The notes: generated by a model not told the origin, from the letters alone. 64,000 bases of DNA from Macrophomina tecta (GCA_024180945.1 JAKSGN010000003.1:2604001-2668000); one strand, 5' to 3'; shown: positions 23,790-35,508, counted from the stretch's first letter. Numbers and translations: made by a program.

Positions 23790-25201
23790 GCCGTTATTTG
23801 CCATTAACGGCTCGTCATGCTCATCCACGACGGTGACGGACGGCGGCGCAGCGGTGACGGTGATGGACGGCAGAAGCTCCGTTAACGGCTCATTAACGAG
23901 TCGTTTGACGTGACGTTCGCCATCCTGAAAGCATATTAGATGGTCCTGGAACTCATGAGTTTTCGGATGGGTGGCCCGAATCAGTACCTAATCAGAGTTA
24001 AAACGCCGTGCCGAAACAAAAGGAAGCAAAGTAAAAGCAAGTCTGATTGTATCGTCTGATAATGAGTAGTCGTACTCGCTGGAAACTAGCTTTGGCTAAG
24101 AAGGCGCTAAGCCTACGTACTAAACCGCTTCTGGCCATCTGCCCAAACAATCAGACGTTGGGTCTTCCAAAGTAAAAATAAACTCACCGAGAGCTACTCG
24201 TAAATGGTGAAGTATAAAAATGGGGCTAGATAGGAAGCTTGTGTTCAGAAAGCGGAGGCTCGGATTCCTGTACCATGCCCTTTCCCACCAGCCTTTGAGG
24301 ATCTTACAACTGTCAGGATTTCCTTAGTTTATGCGCCTCGTCAAGATAGACTGTTACGCCGTTACTCTATCGGGGGGAGGTCGGGCGTATCTTCGGGTAG
24401 CGTAGGCTTTCTGGGGGCCGTGGCAGTAGGCAGGGGAGGTTCGCACACAATATGGGGGTAAGAATCAATTGACAAGTTGACCACGAGTGTCCTATCTACT
24501 GTAAACGAGTGCGGTCTATATACATAGAGTGATTTGTAGTGCTGATCCACTGGTCAGTACTAATCAGTGGTCTAAGCTTTCTAAACGAGTGGTGTGGTGT
24601 TCTGGCGCAGCGGCGCCGGTGGGTATTCTGCCAGATGTGCTCTGAGCAGGTCACGTGGACGGTCAGCGGGTGTAGGTAGGGTTCTGTTGTCCCACCTGTC
24701 CGGGCGACTGTGCCGTAACATAGACGAGGCACTGATCCTGATGGCTGCTGAAAGCTTTTTCACTGGACCACTTCTTCCCGGATGATTTTGCAAGCAGCCT
24801 CTCGAACATATTCTGCTCTGGCGTCTCTTTCGATGCACAATCTATGGCCAATATTGGCATAAGATGACAAAATGTAACGCGCAGAGTAAACGCATGCGGA
24901 CACTAGCAAAGCTAAAAACAGCTTGTGTCCTTGTCATAATCCCTGTGAGTAAAGAGTCAAATTCACTGTGATCCGTGTCATACCACTTGTCTAACGTAGT
25001 AACGGTAGTATATTTGACCTTTGCATATTTGCTCTTACTCGGGCCTGCCAATAATCCCAACTCATTTCACGCTAAATAGCATGGCGCCATGCGTCATGAC
25101 AGTTACTGCACATAAAATCCCTATGCCGTCAAGGAGCTCAGAACGGCGCCGCTCCCTTGGTCATACACACTTCAGAAAATTCACGAACAATACTCCCAGA
25201 G
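23790..25201. other. Intergenic region between repeat block and amine oxidase gene
   Basis: Ordinary base composition returns. The first 120 bp contain a small inverted repeat (GCCGTTA/TAACGGC, 23790-23811) and further ATTAACGGCTC-like motifs near 23,803 and 23,881-23,904. Short open frames on the minus strand between 24,360 and 25,060 resemble nothing I know and show no splice pattern that joins them. The right part should hold the promoter of the amine oxidase gene. Confidence 0.5.
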
Positions 25202-27740
25202 ATGACGCACAAACGGTTGACTCCATCGAACGTCCCAATTTCCTCTATTCTCGGACTACTATTTTTCTTACTTATAGTAATTTGGACCTCCACTCCATTG
25301 AGTGATGCCAGTTACGATTCGACTCTTGCAATTAGGTCCACGGATAACAGTTTCCGCTCAAAGCCTATACCGACCCCAATACAAGCGGCAAAGAAGAACG
25401 TATGGAAAGATCTCAGCGAAGAGGATGTCTATAGCGTGACTCAGTGGCTGCTTTCCCAGCGGGATCTCAACCTTACTGATCCTGAGACTGCTGGACCATG
25501 GTCTAACTCTATGTAAGAGCTTACAACGACATTGCACGATGCGTAATGACTAACGATGACCTCACTAGCTACTTCATTGAACTCAATATACCAAACAAGA
25601 CGGACGTGCTTCCCTACATCGATGACGATACCAGTAGCATGGCACCCACAAGGTACGCACGGGTGGTAACCACCCTCCGCGCAACAACAGAAGCTTCCTG
25701 GCAAGAGCTCCTTGTTGGTCCGCTGCCTATCAGCGAGTATACGACCGTGGAACCGCTTCAGTATCTTCTAACCCGCAAAACCAACGGCCGTGTACGCTGG
25801 CTTGATCCGGATGCCCATGGTGCTCTAGAGGAAGAATTTTTGTACAAGGTGTCCGCCTCTGTTGCAGACATTACGTTGGACTTGTGCGGTGGCGTCGCAA
25901 TTGGACAAGATAATGACACCTTGGATCTGGTTGGGCTGACGACACCGTATCAGGAAGACACCGCGGGGCGGATAGTACGTTGGGACGAATTCAAAAGGAG
26001 GCCTGCTGACAAATTCGACGCCCAAACTTTGCTTCCTCAAGGCCTGTTCCTGAAGACCGATGTCACAGGGAGGGATCCCAGCAAGTGGCGTGTTTTGGGA
26101 TGGTTCTACAACAACCAATTTTATACCGGCACTAGAGAATTCCGTGCCGCATACCAGAGTCCTGGCTTTCAGAGACTAGGGCTAAACGTGGAAGGAAATT
26201 GGGCACGTACAGACCGGCAAGGACCAGCATGGCAACACGACTTGTTGCCTCCGCCGACGATGTTGCATCCCAACGGAAAGGCTCGATTTTCGATTGACGA
26301 CGCAGAAAGATACGTTGAGTGGATGGACTTCAGCTTCTACATCGGGTTCTCGCACGATACAGGGATGTCGCTGTATGACATTCGGTACAGGGGAGAACGG
26401 GTGCTGTACGAGCTCGGACTGCAAGAGATACTAGTCCATTACGCAGGTAGGTCGCCTCTCTTATCCCAGTCTCGTACCTAAAGTGCCCTGCTCCTCCGAG
26501 GGTAATCTTGGGTATCGGTTTAACATCTGTAATAGGCTCCGGGCCATACGAGTCCGGCCATGTGTCGCACGACTCGCATGTGGGCATTGGGCGGTATGCC
26601 TTCCGACTCGTCCCCGGTTACGATTGCCCTTCATACGCCACCTTCTTGGATACTCGCAGCCATTCTGGAGGCACAACGAATCGCCGTCGAAATACCATTT
26701 GCATCTTTGAATACATGTCAGACTCGCCTATACAGCGCCACACTGCATTCACCTATCTTTCCGTCACCAGCAACATTTACCTAACCATCCGTACTGTCAG
26801 TACTATAGCGGATTACGACTATGTCATCAGCTACAAGTTCTACATGGATGGCTCCATTGGAGTGGAAGCAGAAGCATCTGGGTACATCATAGCAGCGCAC
26901 CGTGCTCACAATCATGATTATGGGTACGGTATCCACGACCATCTCTCTGGCTCGATGCATGAGCACATTATCAACTTCAAAGCCGACTTCGACGTCCTGG
27001 GCACCCGCAACACGGCGCAGATGGTGCGCAACGTGCCCACCACGCAAATCTACCCCTGGTCCAACGGCAGAGTACGCAGCACGATGCGGCTCGAACGCAC
27101 TTTCATTACCAACGAAAACCAAGGCCGCTGGAACTGGGATGACAGCACCGCGCAGAAGCAGCTCGTCATCGTCAACCAGGACGCCATCAACGCATACGGC
27201 GAAACGCGCGGGTACCAGCTCGTCCCTGGGCAGCCCGCAGCAGCCACCCACGCGCGGCTGACGGCAATCAACAGCACGTCTCTGGGGCGCACCGCCAGCT
27301 GGAGTTCACACGACGTGCACATCACGGCGCAGCACGATACAGAGCCGCGGTCGGCGTACCCCTTCAATGCCCACGACCTGTACGATCCGCCTATCGACTT
27401 TGACCGCTTCTTCGACGGCGAGGACCTCAACCAGACGGACCTCGTCGTGTGGTTCAATCTGGGCATGTATCATCTGCCACACACGGGCGACCTGCCGAAT
27501 ACCCTCACCACCACCGCGCACGCGGGCGTGAAGCTGGTGCCTGTGAACTTTTTTTCCTTAGACCAGTCCCGTCGGACGGCCAACCAGGTTAGAATCGATT
27601 ACGGTGAAGAGAAGGTCACGCATGTCGAGACTTTCGGGCGAGATATGAATGGCAGTGCTCCAGCCGGTAATGCTGGATGCTGCTGGTCGAACGATCAAGC
27701 TGCCCTGGCTGAACTATACGATTATGGCGGTCCGGCCTAG
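25202..27740 (+). CDS. Copper amine oxidase (TPQ-dependent), membrane-anchored or secreted
   Basis: It should oxidise primary amines to aldehydes, releasing ammonia and hydrogen peroxide, using copper and topaquinone. My model has three exons, 25202-25512, 25569-26446 and 26536-27740 (introns of 56 and 89 bp), giving 797 aa. The ATG at 25202 is the first in frame. Residues 10-30 form one hydrophobic segment (signal anchor or signal peptide). The catalytic core lies after residue 350: probable catalytic base Asp409 in VSHDSHVGIG, cofactor Tyr490, copper ligands His538 and His540 in GSMHEHIINF and His709 in MYHLPHTGDLP. The residue before the cofactor tyrosine is Asp (I-A-D-Y-D-Y), where the family motif has Asn. 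Length and core match fungal copper amine oxidases. It is the first ordinary gene after the transposon block. Confidence 0.9.
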
Positions 27741-29022
27741 TGGCAGACAGTAATGACTGTGGTTATTGCTGCTCCCAGTCGGCAGGCTGTTGCGTCCGCG
27801 CCCGCCTGCGAGCTAGTCTATAGTCTTAGCGTTTTAATTTGTCAAGACCATCTCACGGAGTAACTGAGCAGTCGTCCCGACTTAAACCTGAAAATGCAAT
27901 TGGTGACGATCACATCCGGATATACGCTTCAATTGCCCAACAGTGTAGATGATGCAACTGTGGAGTGTCGAACTGTGGGGTTCAATCGCTCGATGCGGCA
28001 AAATACGAGTCGGGGCAAGGAAGAGAATCTTGATCCCACAAAAAGACTCCTGAAGCTTAAACCGTCAACTGAAACTGATATGCTTTTCATGGGTGATGCA
28101 GGACTGCATCTACCAATCACCAGTTTGGACCCAGCACTGACAGAAATGTGGGAGTACAATGGCAACTGACCCACAAAAAGTCATTTGTCACCAGTCTCGG
28201 CCTCTAGGTTGCTTGACTCTTCCCGAGTATTCGAGGGCGGAGGTTCCCGACGGCTTGTCGGCAAGCCGCAACCCAAGGTGGTTCACACAACCAAAATGTG
28301 ACTCGGCCGTCGGCCTCGTGCCAGAAGCTGTATCAAGCTCTCTTGAAGCTTTCGCCTAGGCTATCAAAGTCTTCAGCGGGTTATCAGTCGGCGGATCTTC
28401 TTGCAATACTGATATGAAATGTCTTCTGGGCTTGGCGCTAGCAGAGGAATGAGTGTGGATAAAAAAGCGAAAGGCGGGGCAGGGCACGGACGAGCGGAGC
28501 CACGGACTTGCGGTGGATACCAGACACCACTGACCAGCGGTTTGCTGAGAGGCTTTGCGCTTCTATTTCAAACCTGCAACAACGCTGATTATTTCTGAAT
28601 GCTGCCGCGCTCCACCGATCTACAGAATCAACACAGTGTTCAAATGCACCTTGTTCATCGGAGCACGTCTACCTTTTTCCTTGGAGAACAGAATAGAAAA
28701 GCGCAGACCATGTCTTCGAAGTTTCAACGAAAGGATTATCCTTGGTGCTACCTTTGGACTAAAGCGCTGACTTTATGTATACTGTATGAAGCATAGGAAC
28801 CAAATAATGAACGGCTATCACTACGCTCCATTGCCATAATTTTCGGCTCCAGGAGCTTATAACGTTCCATCCTGCACAATCTCTATACAAATTCTAATTT
28901 GCGCTCAGCTTCCCTGAACTCGCTGGTCCCCTATTAGACGAAAATAAGCGTGACGTCACGCTCAAAAGCTGAGCTGGCAGGTGTTTCTTCGGTCTAACGT
29001 TCCGATCCACCGAGAACGTGAT
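27741..29022. other. Intergenic region, convergent between amine oxidase and UstYa-like genes
   Basis: It holds the 3' flanks of both neighbours. A 91-codon frame at 27894-28169 (+) starts with ATG but has no recognisable domain, signal peptide or intron, and I do not call it a gene. Nothing else is seen. Confidence 0.5.
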
Positions 29023-29995
29023 CTACGGCTCTTGGATTTTCACGCCATCTACGTGTAGATCAGGATCCATCCAATTCCCTTCATACTTCATTTGTGCAAT
29101 TGCGCGGTTCATGGCCCAGTCTCGAATTTTACCAAAGTCGCGGCAGGTGTGTGGCATGTTGGCCCGGTGCCGGCTCTTCTGCATCTCGTCATCCCACTGG
29201 AGAACCAACGGGGTAATGTCCGAGTGACACATGATTGACTGTCTTAGCGAGTCAATGCAGTGCGCTAGATGGTCTTTCTCCAGGATTGCCGCGTAGTACT
29301 CGTCCGTGTAGTAGTCAGACCACACAGACATACGGAGAGCATTCTGCATTAGAGGAGTTTGAATGTTAGTTGGAAAGACTTGAACTCTTCGCGGAAACAT
29401 AGAGCTTACGAGGCAATGCAGCTGGTGGAAAACGTCCAACTTAATCCAGTAAAGCTCAGGGTACTTCGGACCCAGGGTTGAGGTTACGTTAGAAAGATGC
29501 TTCGCCTCGTCTCTCGTGATGGCTTCTCCGACACTGACTATGCAGCAAATTAGCTTGCCGTGAAGACTCAAAGCTAGATTGTCAGCGTACAGTGCCAAAG
29601 TTCAGCCCAGCGCTTGTCCATCTCCTCCGAAGGCGGGCCGTGATACTCCGTGACACCGTCTCCGAATCCTTGGGTAAAGGTGTGCAGCCGGTACTCGATA
29701 ACATCCTGTGCCGGAGCTGAGCGGTTTTCAGCATCATGGTCATTGCAAACTTTGTTCGCGACTCACAGTAGAGAAGTTGACCACATAGGCGTCTGGCTCT
29801 GTTGACTCGGAAGTGAGCATAAACTCCGGCAATGCCAACCGTACCCAAGAGCCAGGAGCAGATGAGCAGCAAAATGTAGACTCGCTTCCACTCCATACGC
29901 CTTGCAGGTTTTTTGAAAGGTCGGGACTCTTGCTCGTCCTCAATGCCGTCATCTTCAAGGAGAGGCCTGGCCAAGTTTTCGGTTGATGTAGCCAT
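29023..29995 (-). CDS. UstYa-like (DUF3328) membrane oxidase
   Basis: It belongs to the UstYa family, whose members catalyse oxidative cyclisation or chlorination steps in fungal ribosomal peptide pathways (ustiloxin, phomopsin, cyclochlorotine). Four exons read from the minus strand, 29995-29767, 29716-29591, 29537-29410 and 29343-29023, with introns of 50, 53 and 66 bp, give 267 aa. One transmembrane helix lies at about residues 39-60 after an acidic/basic N-terminal tail. YSPAQDVIEY (from 76) and YHGPPSEEMDKRW are family blocks. Both signature motifs are present: HQLHC (156-160) and HLAHC (186-190), followed by IDSLRQSIMC and HTCRDF. Exon joins restore the family blocks YSPAQ and HQLHCLNALR, which supports the splice sites. 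It is divergent from a small secreted Kex2-site peptide gene, 625 bp away. Confidence 0.9.
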
Positions 29996-30620
29996 ATTGA
30001 GACACATCAGATTTGAATAAGACAACGATGATGATGGTGACGACGACGATAAGTGCTACTTCTAAGATTGTAAGGCCTTGATTGAGATTCAGAGAAAAAG
30101 TGTTTCCGGACTATGCCCGCGCCCACAAAGATATATCACGCACACAGGACTGACAAGAGGCATCCTTGGCCACTTCTCGTTTGTCCAAAGTCTATTTCCT
30201 GTCGAGCTGGCTCAAAGCTAACAGAAATAGAAGACTCGCCCATTGATGGAGCTTGATTGAACCAAGACAGGTGTCCGGCATATGCCGCGCTGTTCGCCAT
30301 ACGCTGAACGAGGCAAATAGATACTCTTGGGCCCATTTAATTTTGAATGCAGGAAAGGCCCGAATATTCGTTGAACCCAAGAACGTGGAAAAGTCCCCAA
30401 CTCTCTTCCTTTGTCACCTGCAACTTTCCCTCGAGTGGAATGATCCGAAACTTGACCCATGACTATTCGAGAAGGTTTGACGTCAGCAACTGCACTGCGC
30501 ACTCACTTGAGCATATAAATAGTTCGCTGGAACATCGTTCAGATTTCGACATCCGTTGAAAACAGAGAAGAACTTTCTTGTTAAAATCCACAACAATTGC
30601 AGAGCATATTTAAGACCAAA
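29996..30620. promoter_or_regulatory. Shared divergent intergenic region of UstYa-like gene and peptide precursor
   Basis: The 625 bp between the two start codons must contain both promoters, so co-regulation is possible. On the peptide side a TATA-like element (30514-30520) lies about 100 bp before the ATG. I see no other clear site. Confidence 0.55.
30514..30520 (+). promoter_or_regulatory. TATA-like box of the peptide precursor gene
   Basis: TATAAAT in the context GCATATAAATAG lies about 107 bp upstream of the ATG at 30621. This distance is normal for a regulated or strongly expressed fungal gene; the site is inferred from sequence only. Confidence 0.5.
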
Positions 30621-30991
30621 ATGCGTCCCGTACTTGCCTTCCTCAGCCTTGTCCCCTTCGCCCTCGCCGCCCCAGCACAGGTCAGTATATCCTTAAATTT
30701 GAAAAAAGAACGAGAGAAGTGCTAAAAACGCCCTCATAGGGAAAGCCCGAAAACAAGGAGATTATGGTTCGGTCTCTTGACGACTTGGCACATGTTGCAG
30801 AGGGTGCGGTGGTACAGGCATGACATCCCTAGTCCTCTTTTCGAAGCGCAGCTGCTGACGATAACTCTCCTAAGTTAAAACGCGTCAAGCGTTGTGAAAA
30901 GGCAGCTGCTGCACCCGACGGCGCCATCGTCAACAAGAGGGCCGAACATCCCGATTGCGAGGATGTGCCCACGTTCGTTACGAACTGGTAA
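30621..30991 (+). CDS. Small secreted peptide precursor with Kex2-type dibasic sites
   Basis: The function is not recognised. The model has three exons, 30621-30680, 30740-30803 and 30852-30991, with introns of 59 and 48 bp, giving 87 aa. The ATG has a good context (ACCAAAATGCG). Residues 1-18 form a typical signal peptide (MRPVLAFLSLVPFALA). A pro-region follows, then basic processing sites KLKR (49-52), VKR (53-55) and NKR (69-71). Kex2 cleavage would free a segment of about 16 aa beginning at Cys56 and a C-terminal peptide, AEHPDCEDVPTFVTNW. There are only two cysteines. The second donor (GTGCGG) is weak, so the exon 2-3 join is the least certain part; without it the frame ends after 47 codons. 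The partner next door is a UstYa-like oxidase, so a modified ribosomal peptide is one possibility. A secreted effector or a pheromone-like peptide are others. Confidence 0.6.
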
Positions 30992-32580
30992 TCGCTGGCT
31001 CGGAATGAGATATGGTCGGACATAAGATTGCCACAATGGAGGAATGATGGTCTCTGATTCCATAAGTGATAACAGGTCGAGCTTCGGGATTCAACATCTC
31101 GAGCAAGGCTTTTTCAAATGAGACTTCAATCACGCAGTCCGAACCGAGGATGTGACAACCAATGTAGAACTTGTAGTGCTGCCTCTATGAGGAATATATG
31201 ATAGAATTTTCCAATTTCCTGCGCTTCTCAGATTTGAGGTGATACCACTCTTGCTCTTCTCCATTTTCTGTACAATTATTTCAGCCCATCTTCCCGGTCT
31301 TGTCTCAGGGGCTGAGGGGTCGCCGTTCCCCTCTTGCTTCTGGGTTTGGTCTTAAGCCTGAATCTACTCGCCCACGGACATGAGGCACGCGTCTGTTTGG
31401 GCTTCTGCACACGTTCCGTTGCCCAGAACATAAGCTCCAGGAAATCGGGACCACAAATACTAGCTATGCCGCCCACCGGCGTAGGTGGCGGTTTTTACGA
31501 TACCGACAAAAGATAGGGCGGAAACAGTGAGTATCCTTTGTACGACCGTTTCTCGGATATTCGTGGATGTCGAGAAGAGCAGGGACGGCAAGTCCTTATT
31601 TCACTTTAGCGGCATGGAATTACGCAACCTTATGCCATAAAGGAATTCCCTGGCATGACTTGATAATGCTGGGGAAACGCGCCACGGCGTTACCCATTTG
31701 GATTTAGGTTCTTTAGGTGAAAAATTCGGATGGGAAACATTAGATGGTACATTGCGGAGCTATCGGACCGGTAAGCACCAGGCATCTGCTGACTTTGAGG
31801 GCGGAAGAAAGCGACGGGGACGTAAAGGCGACGTTTTGTGACTAGTGCGGAAAGCCAAACCGACATCCTCTGTGCTTTTAACGTGCTTCGATGATTGGGC
31901 TTTGTTGAGAGCGTGTTTGATGAAGGGTCGTAATAGGTAGATGGACAAAGCTCTTCCGAAGATGTCCTGTTGTACCGCTTATCTCACGCATCTTCAATGT
32001 CTATTTGAGCTCAGCAGAGTAAGTTATAGCATTTGACTGACGAGACAGCGTCCAGTATGCGGGCTCAGCACTTCTGATGAAGCTTCTGTAGCCACGTTGG
32101 ACAGGCGAGTCATCCTTTGAGCGGTGGGGTCCCGGTGCCCTGCTGTTGTTAGGAGGTAGGAAATGTGAGACGGCAACAGATTTTGCTGTAGTTCAGTCGA
32201 GGCTGCAAAACTCGACACTTCGCGTCCGCGAGCCTGAGGGCATTGGTGAGTCAATATATAGAACCTTTCCGAGTGCAGAGGCCCAGCTGGTATATCGACG
32301 GCACCACCTGCTTGGCTTATTCTTGTATTAGCGTGGTGGCATGTCATGTGCTTTGAAGTTCTGGAAGCATCTATCTCACGGGAAGTGTTCATTTTGGACG
32401 GCGGGCAGCAGCAACGGAGCATTCCTGGATCACCGAGACGTCACTTCAACGGGCTCGAACAAGCAGTGGTGTCCAAACGAGGAAACGAATCCGGAAGATT
32501 CAACTACCAAATTTTGTAAGTGAACTCCGGCTGCTCTGACGTTATAAATTCAAGATCAAGTATGTAACCCCCGTGAATCA
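30992..32580. other. Intergenic region
   Basis: Several short frames occur on both strands, none with a recognisable domain, signal peptide or splice pattern. A 60-codon frame at 32341-32523 (+) has three cysteines but nothing else to support it. A short A-rich, low-complexity stretch at 32637-32695 lies inside the decayed 3' end of the neighbouring pseudogene. Confidence 0.45.
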
Positions 32581-32599
32581 AAGATCCCCTAGGAACCCT

Positions 32600-34287
32600 T
32601 GCCAACCTTCCGTGCCTTTGTTCTGGCGCCTTCGCAAAAAATAAAAAAAAATATAAATCAAAACATAGAAGAAAAATAAAAGAAAATAATGGAACAAGCA
32701 ATGCATGAACTCTCAATCCCCATCGCCAAGCCATGCTCAGTCTTCGAAAACCTAAGCAGACTAACTCGAGCACCTCGCCAATAGCCTCCCTGAATCACCC
32801 CAAAACGCCATCTCCCGACTGGAAAAATGCATACGTGACTGGACTAGCTTCCGGCGTATAGTTACTCGCAACGCCGAGAGCATCCTGCACCTCCGCTTGG
32901 TTCAGGAATGCGTACAGTGGCGTCTCCTGTTTCACATACTCTGAATCCGACTGATTGAGGCGAATGTCGAAACGGTCGCGGCCCGAGACGGCGCGGAACG
33001 GCCCCTCGACGCTGTCATAACACATGCCACGCCTCGGAGCAGACGGCGTCGCGCATGGGGTACCGTGGATACGCTCCTTGAAGAGCGCGACAGTTGGCTA
33101 TCTGAGTGGCGCACCCCGTGGTTGGAAAGTTAAAGCTTAGTTGCGCATATTCGTAGACAGAAGAATTTTACGCAGTGATATTGTACGTATGCTTGGTGGC
33201 GAATTCCGGGAAGTAGGGCCCTTGGACGGCTGTGTCGATGTATGCGTTGCCGAGCTGTGGAGCAGTGTGAGTTCAGCACGGTGTTGAAGCAGGAGAATCG
33301 ACCTTACACCGAGGGATTTGAGATTGATTTGGGTGCCACCTGCATTTCCGGCTGCGATCTCGTCGTTTTGGTCTTTGAAGTACTTGAACATTGCGGGACT
33401 GGACAACATTAGCAGCGAGACCACACCTCAAATATGCCACTAGGAATCTAACCCGTAATGGCCACTATGGGGTTTGTCAGTCTCATGGAATAGAAGCACC
33501 ACATATTCGATAGGTAGCTTACCCCCAGCTCACAGTCCAAAGATGAAAGTCTTTAGATTTAATTTTGGGATTGATACTCGGCAAAGCACTGTAAAATGCC
33601 TGGACATAGCTCCAAGCGGCAACAACTGCATCTCCTGTGGTGTCAATAATTGTTGTTTCGTTCACCACCGGCCAGATGCCAGTCACATTTGCTAGGAGGC
33701 GTTAAGAAATTGTCCCGAAAGCTCGTCAATCGAGGCCTCCTGGAGACCTGCATATGAGAAACCAGTTCAGACAGGCTGCGAGATATAGAGCACAGTGGAA
33801 ACGTTACTCCAGCTCAATGGATTGATCTCAGTGGTGCCATCTTCTTTGATTGAACACGGTCCAAAGCCAGTGAAGACACCAATAAGTGAGTCAGAACCAG
33901 GCCCGCCGTTGATCCACAGAGCAATTGGATCGTTCTCAGGATCGTTTCTAGACTCGAAGAACCAGAAGTAGGTGTGCAGGGTGGGAGAAGTGTTAATAAA
34001 GCCCGAGTATCTGAATTAAGTGAGTCTTTTCTGTCGGCACTGCTGGTGCGCGTTTGTGACGTACGAGTTGACCCCTGGAGTGGTCTCACATAGGCCGTAC
34101 TTCGAAGGCTCTTTGTAGCGAACTGTAGCACCGCTGGTAGTCGTGATGGCTTGGAGGTCGCTCGGGTGGCGAGGGATCTGCCGTCTGAAATTGCCGTTGT
34201 GTTCTTCGGGACCAAATGCTGAAAGTGGACCAAGGAGGGCCAGCAGTCGAATTATGACGCCAGTGGCGTAAGGTCCGGCGGTACGCA
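32600..34287 (-). pseudogene. Serine carboxypeptidase (peptidase S10), broken
   Basis: The minus strand from the ATG at 34287 reads through a signal-like N-terminus, GLCETTPGVNSYSGFI (after removing an intron with donor GTACGT), WINGGPGSDSLIG with the nucleophile serine, and a later block EGPFRAVSGRDRFDIR. Several introns of the expected family pattern can still be followed. It is broken: a TGA replaces the Gly of QPVGTGFSY (33767-33769), a one-base deletion follows after QFLNAS, a TAA lies at 33168-33170, two bases are lost before CYDSVEGPF, and a TGA replaces Trp at 32795-32797. The C-terminal third, including the catalytic Asp and His, has decayed into AT-rich sequence. The changes include transversions and indels, so this is ordinary decay and not RIP. 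The left end is approximate. Confidence 0.82.
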
Positions 34288-35508
34288 TCTTGAAAAGCGC
34301 TTTCAAACGATAAACAGCAGAATAAGGCACAAGGTGCGAATATATACAGGAGCAACTGTGTTGCAGGATCAATGTCGCTGTCTGGTGCTACGAAGGATCG
34401 AAAGGGCGCAGCAGGCTGACGAGGTTAGAGGAGTTTGGGGTTCAGTGATCGTCGTCAGCAAGCACTGTATATTTCAGGGCTTAATGGACATAAGCACACG
34501 ATGTTGATGGCAAATGCGCAGTGATTTCAGCAGCCTATGGGGGGGCGAAAAAGGCGGGAAAGCTAGCTAACATGATAATTGGCATGCCACGAAGAGTCAT
34601 CGAAGGATTTGACAACGGATCGACCTCCGGATCAACGGCCCAAGCGCATCGATCTTCTATTCTCGCAGGATTCTGAATGCAGATTCGAACATCAATTCGT
34701 TCAGAAAGTCATTTGCCGACTGTCCTCTCGGGTCAGCGGTAAACGAAATGGGCCGTTCGAAGGAACACAGCTTGGCAGGCCGCGAAAGCTAGGCACACCG
34801 CAGTCTCCATTCGAGGGGCTAGCATATCCTGTCCATAACAAAGCGATGCTAGAAGGCTTGACAACTCGCAAGCCAGTAAGCAGCCCTCTGCTGTCGCCAT
34901 CGGCTCAAGTGCTCCTTTGAGAGGCGGGCGGATGCCTCTGCTGCACGGGCATTTCCTCCCGGCTGGCATTACGTGGTCAGCTGGGTTGCAGCCGGGGGCG
35001 TGCTGGGTCGCTCATGGCTCATGGCTGCACCGTGTAGAATTGTGGCAGTGGACGGGCGGCTGTGGAAGAGGCGGAGCTTACAGCAGACGCTAGGCTGATT
35101 GTGGCTAGGCCCCCGCTCTTATACTCTCGTTTCCTACCCGCAACCTCGGCCACATCTTCCTACGACATTCGACTTCTCCTCTGCACCTGTTCCTGCCGAG
35201 CTCCCTCAGTCGCGAAGGCTACGTCGGCAGACGTATCTTGAGGTCATTGAAACCCTCCAGGTTGGTGTCTTCTTCAATCCAACCCACATTGCATCATCTA
35301 CAAAGACCCACTACTGACAAGCTCGGCTCCAGATTTGCGGCCCGATCATCCCCAGGCCTCATTCCAAAGAGCTTGTGCCCTCTATCTTCTCTTTATATCT
35401 CGTCGTTCTCTCTGCTTCATGCCTTTGCGGCCACTGCGTGCATGTCATCAACTTTGAACTATTTCCAGCTTGTCTGAGACCTCCTTCTTCCTCATTCGCC
35501 GATTCATC
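34288..35508. other. Intergenic region upstream of carboxylesterase 1
   Basis: Divergent between the carboxypeptidase pseudogene and the carboxylesterase. The last 350 bp before 35509 are pyrimidine-rich, as is usual for fungal leader sequences. No gene is seen. Confidence 0.5.

Noticed and set aside
27894..28169. 91-codon frame with ATG on the plus strand
   Set aside because: No domain, signal peptide, intron or conserved motif; length is within chance expectation.
30621..30991. Reading the small precursor as a classical alpha-type mating pheromone
   Set aside because: There are no repeated cores, and the C-terminal peptide lacks the W-C-x(n)-G-Q-P-C pattern of known ascomycete alpha pheromones.
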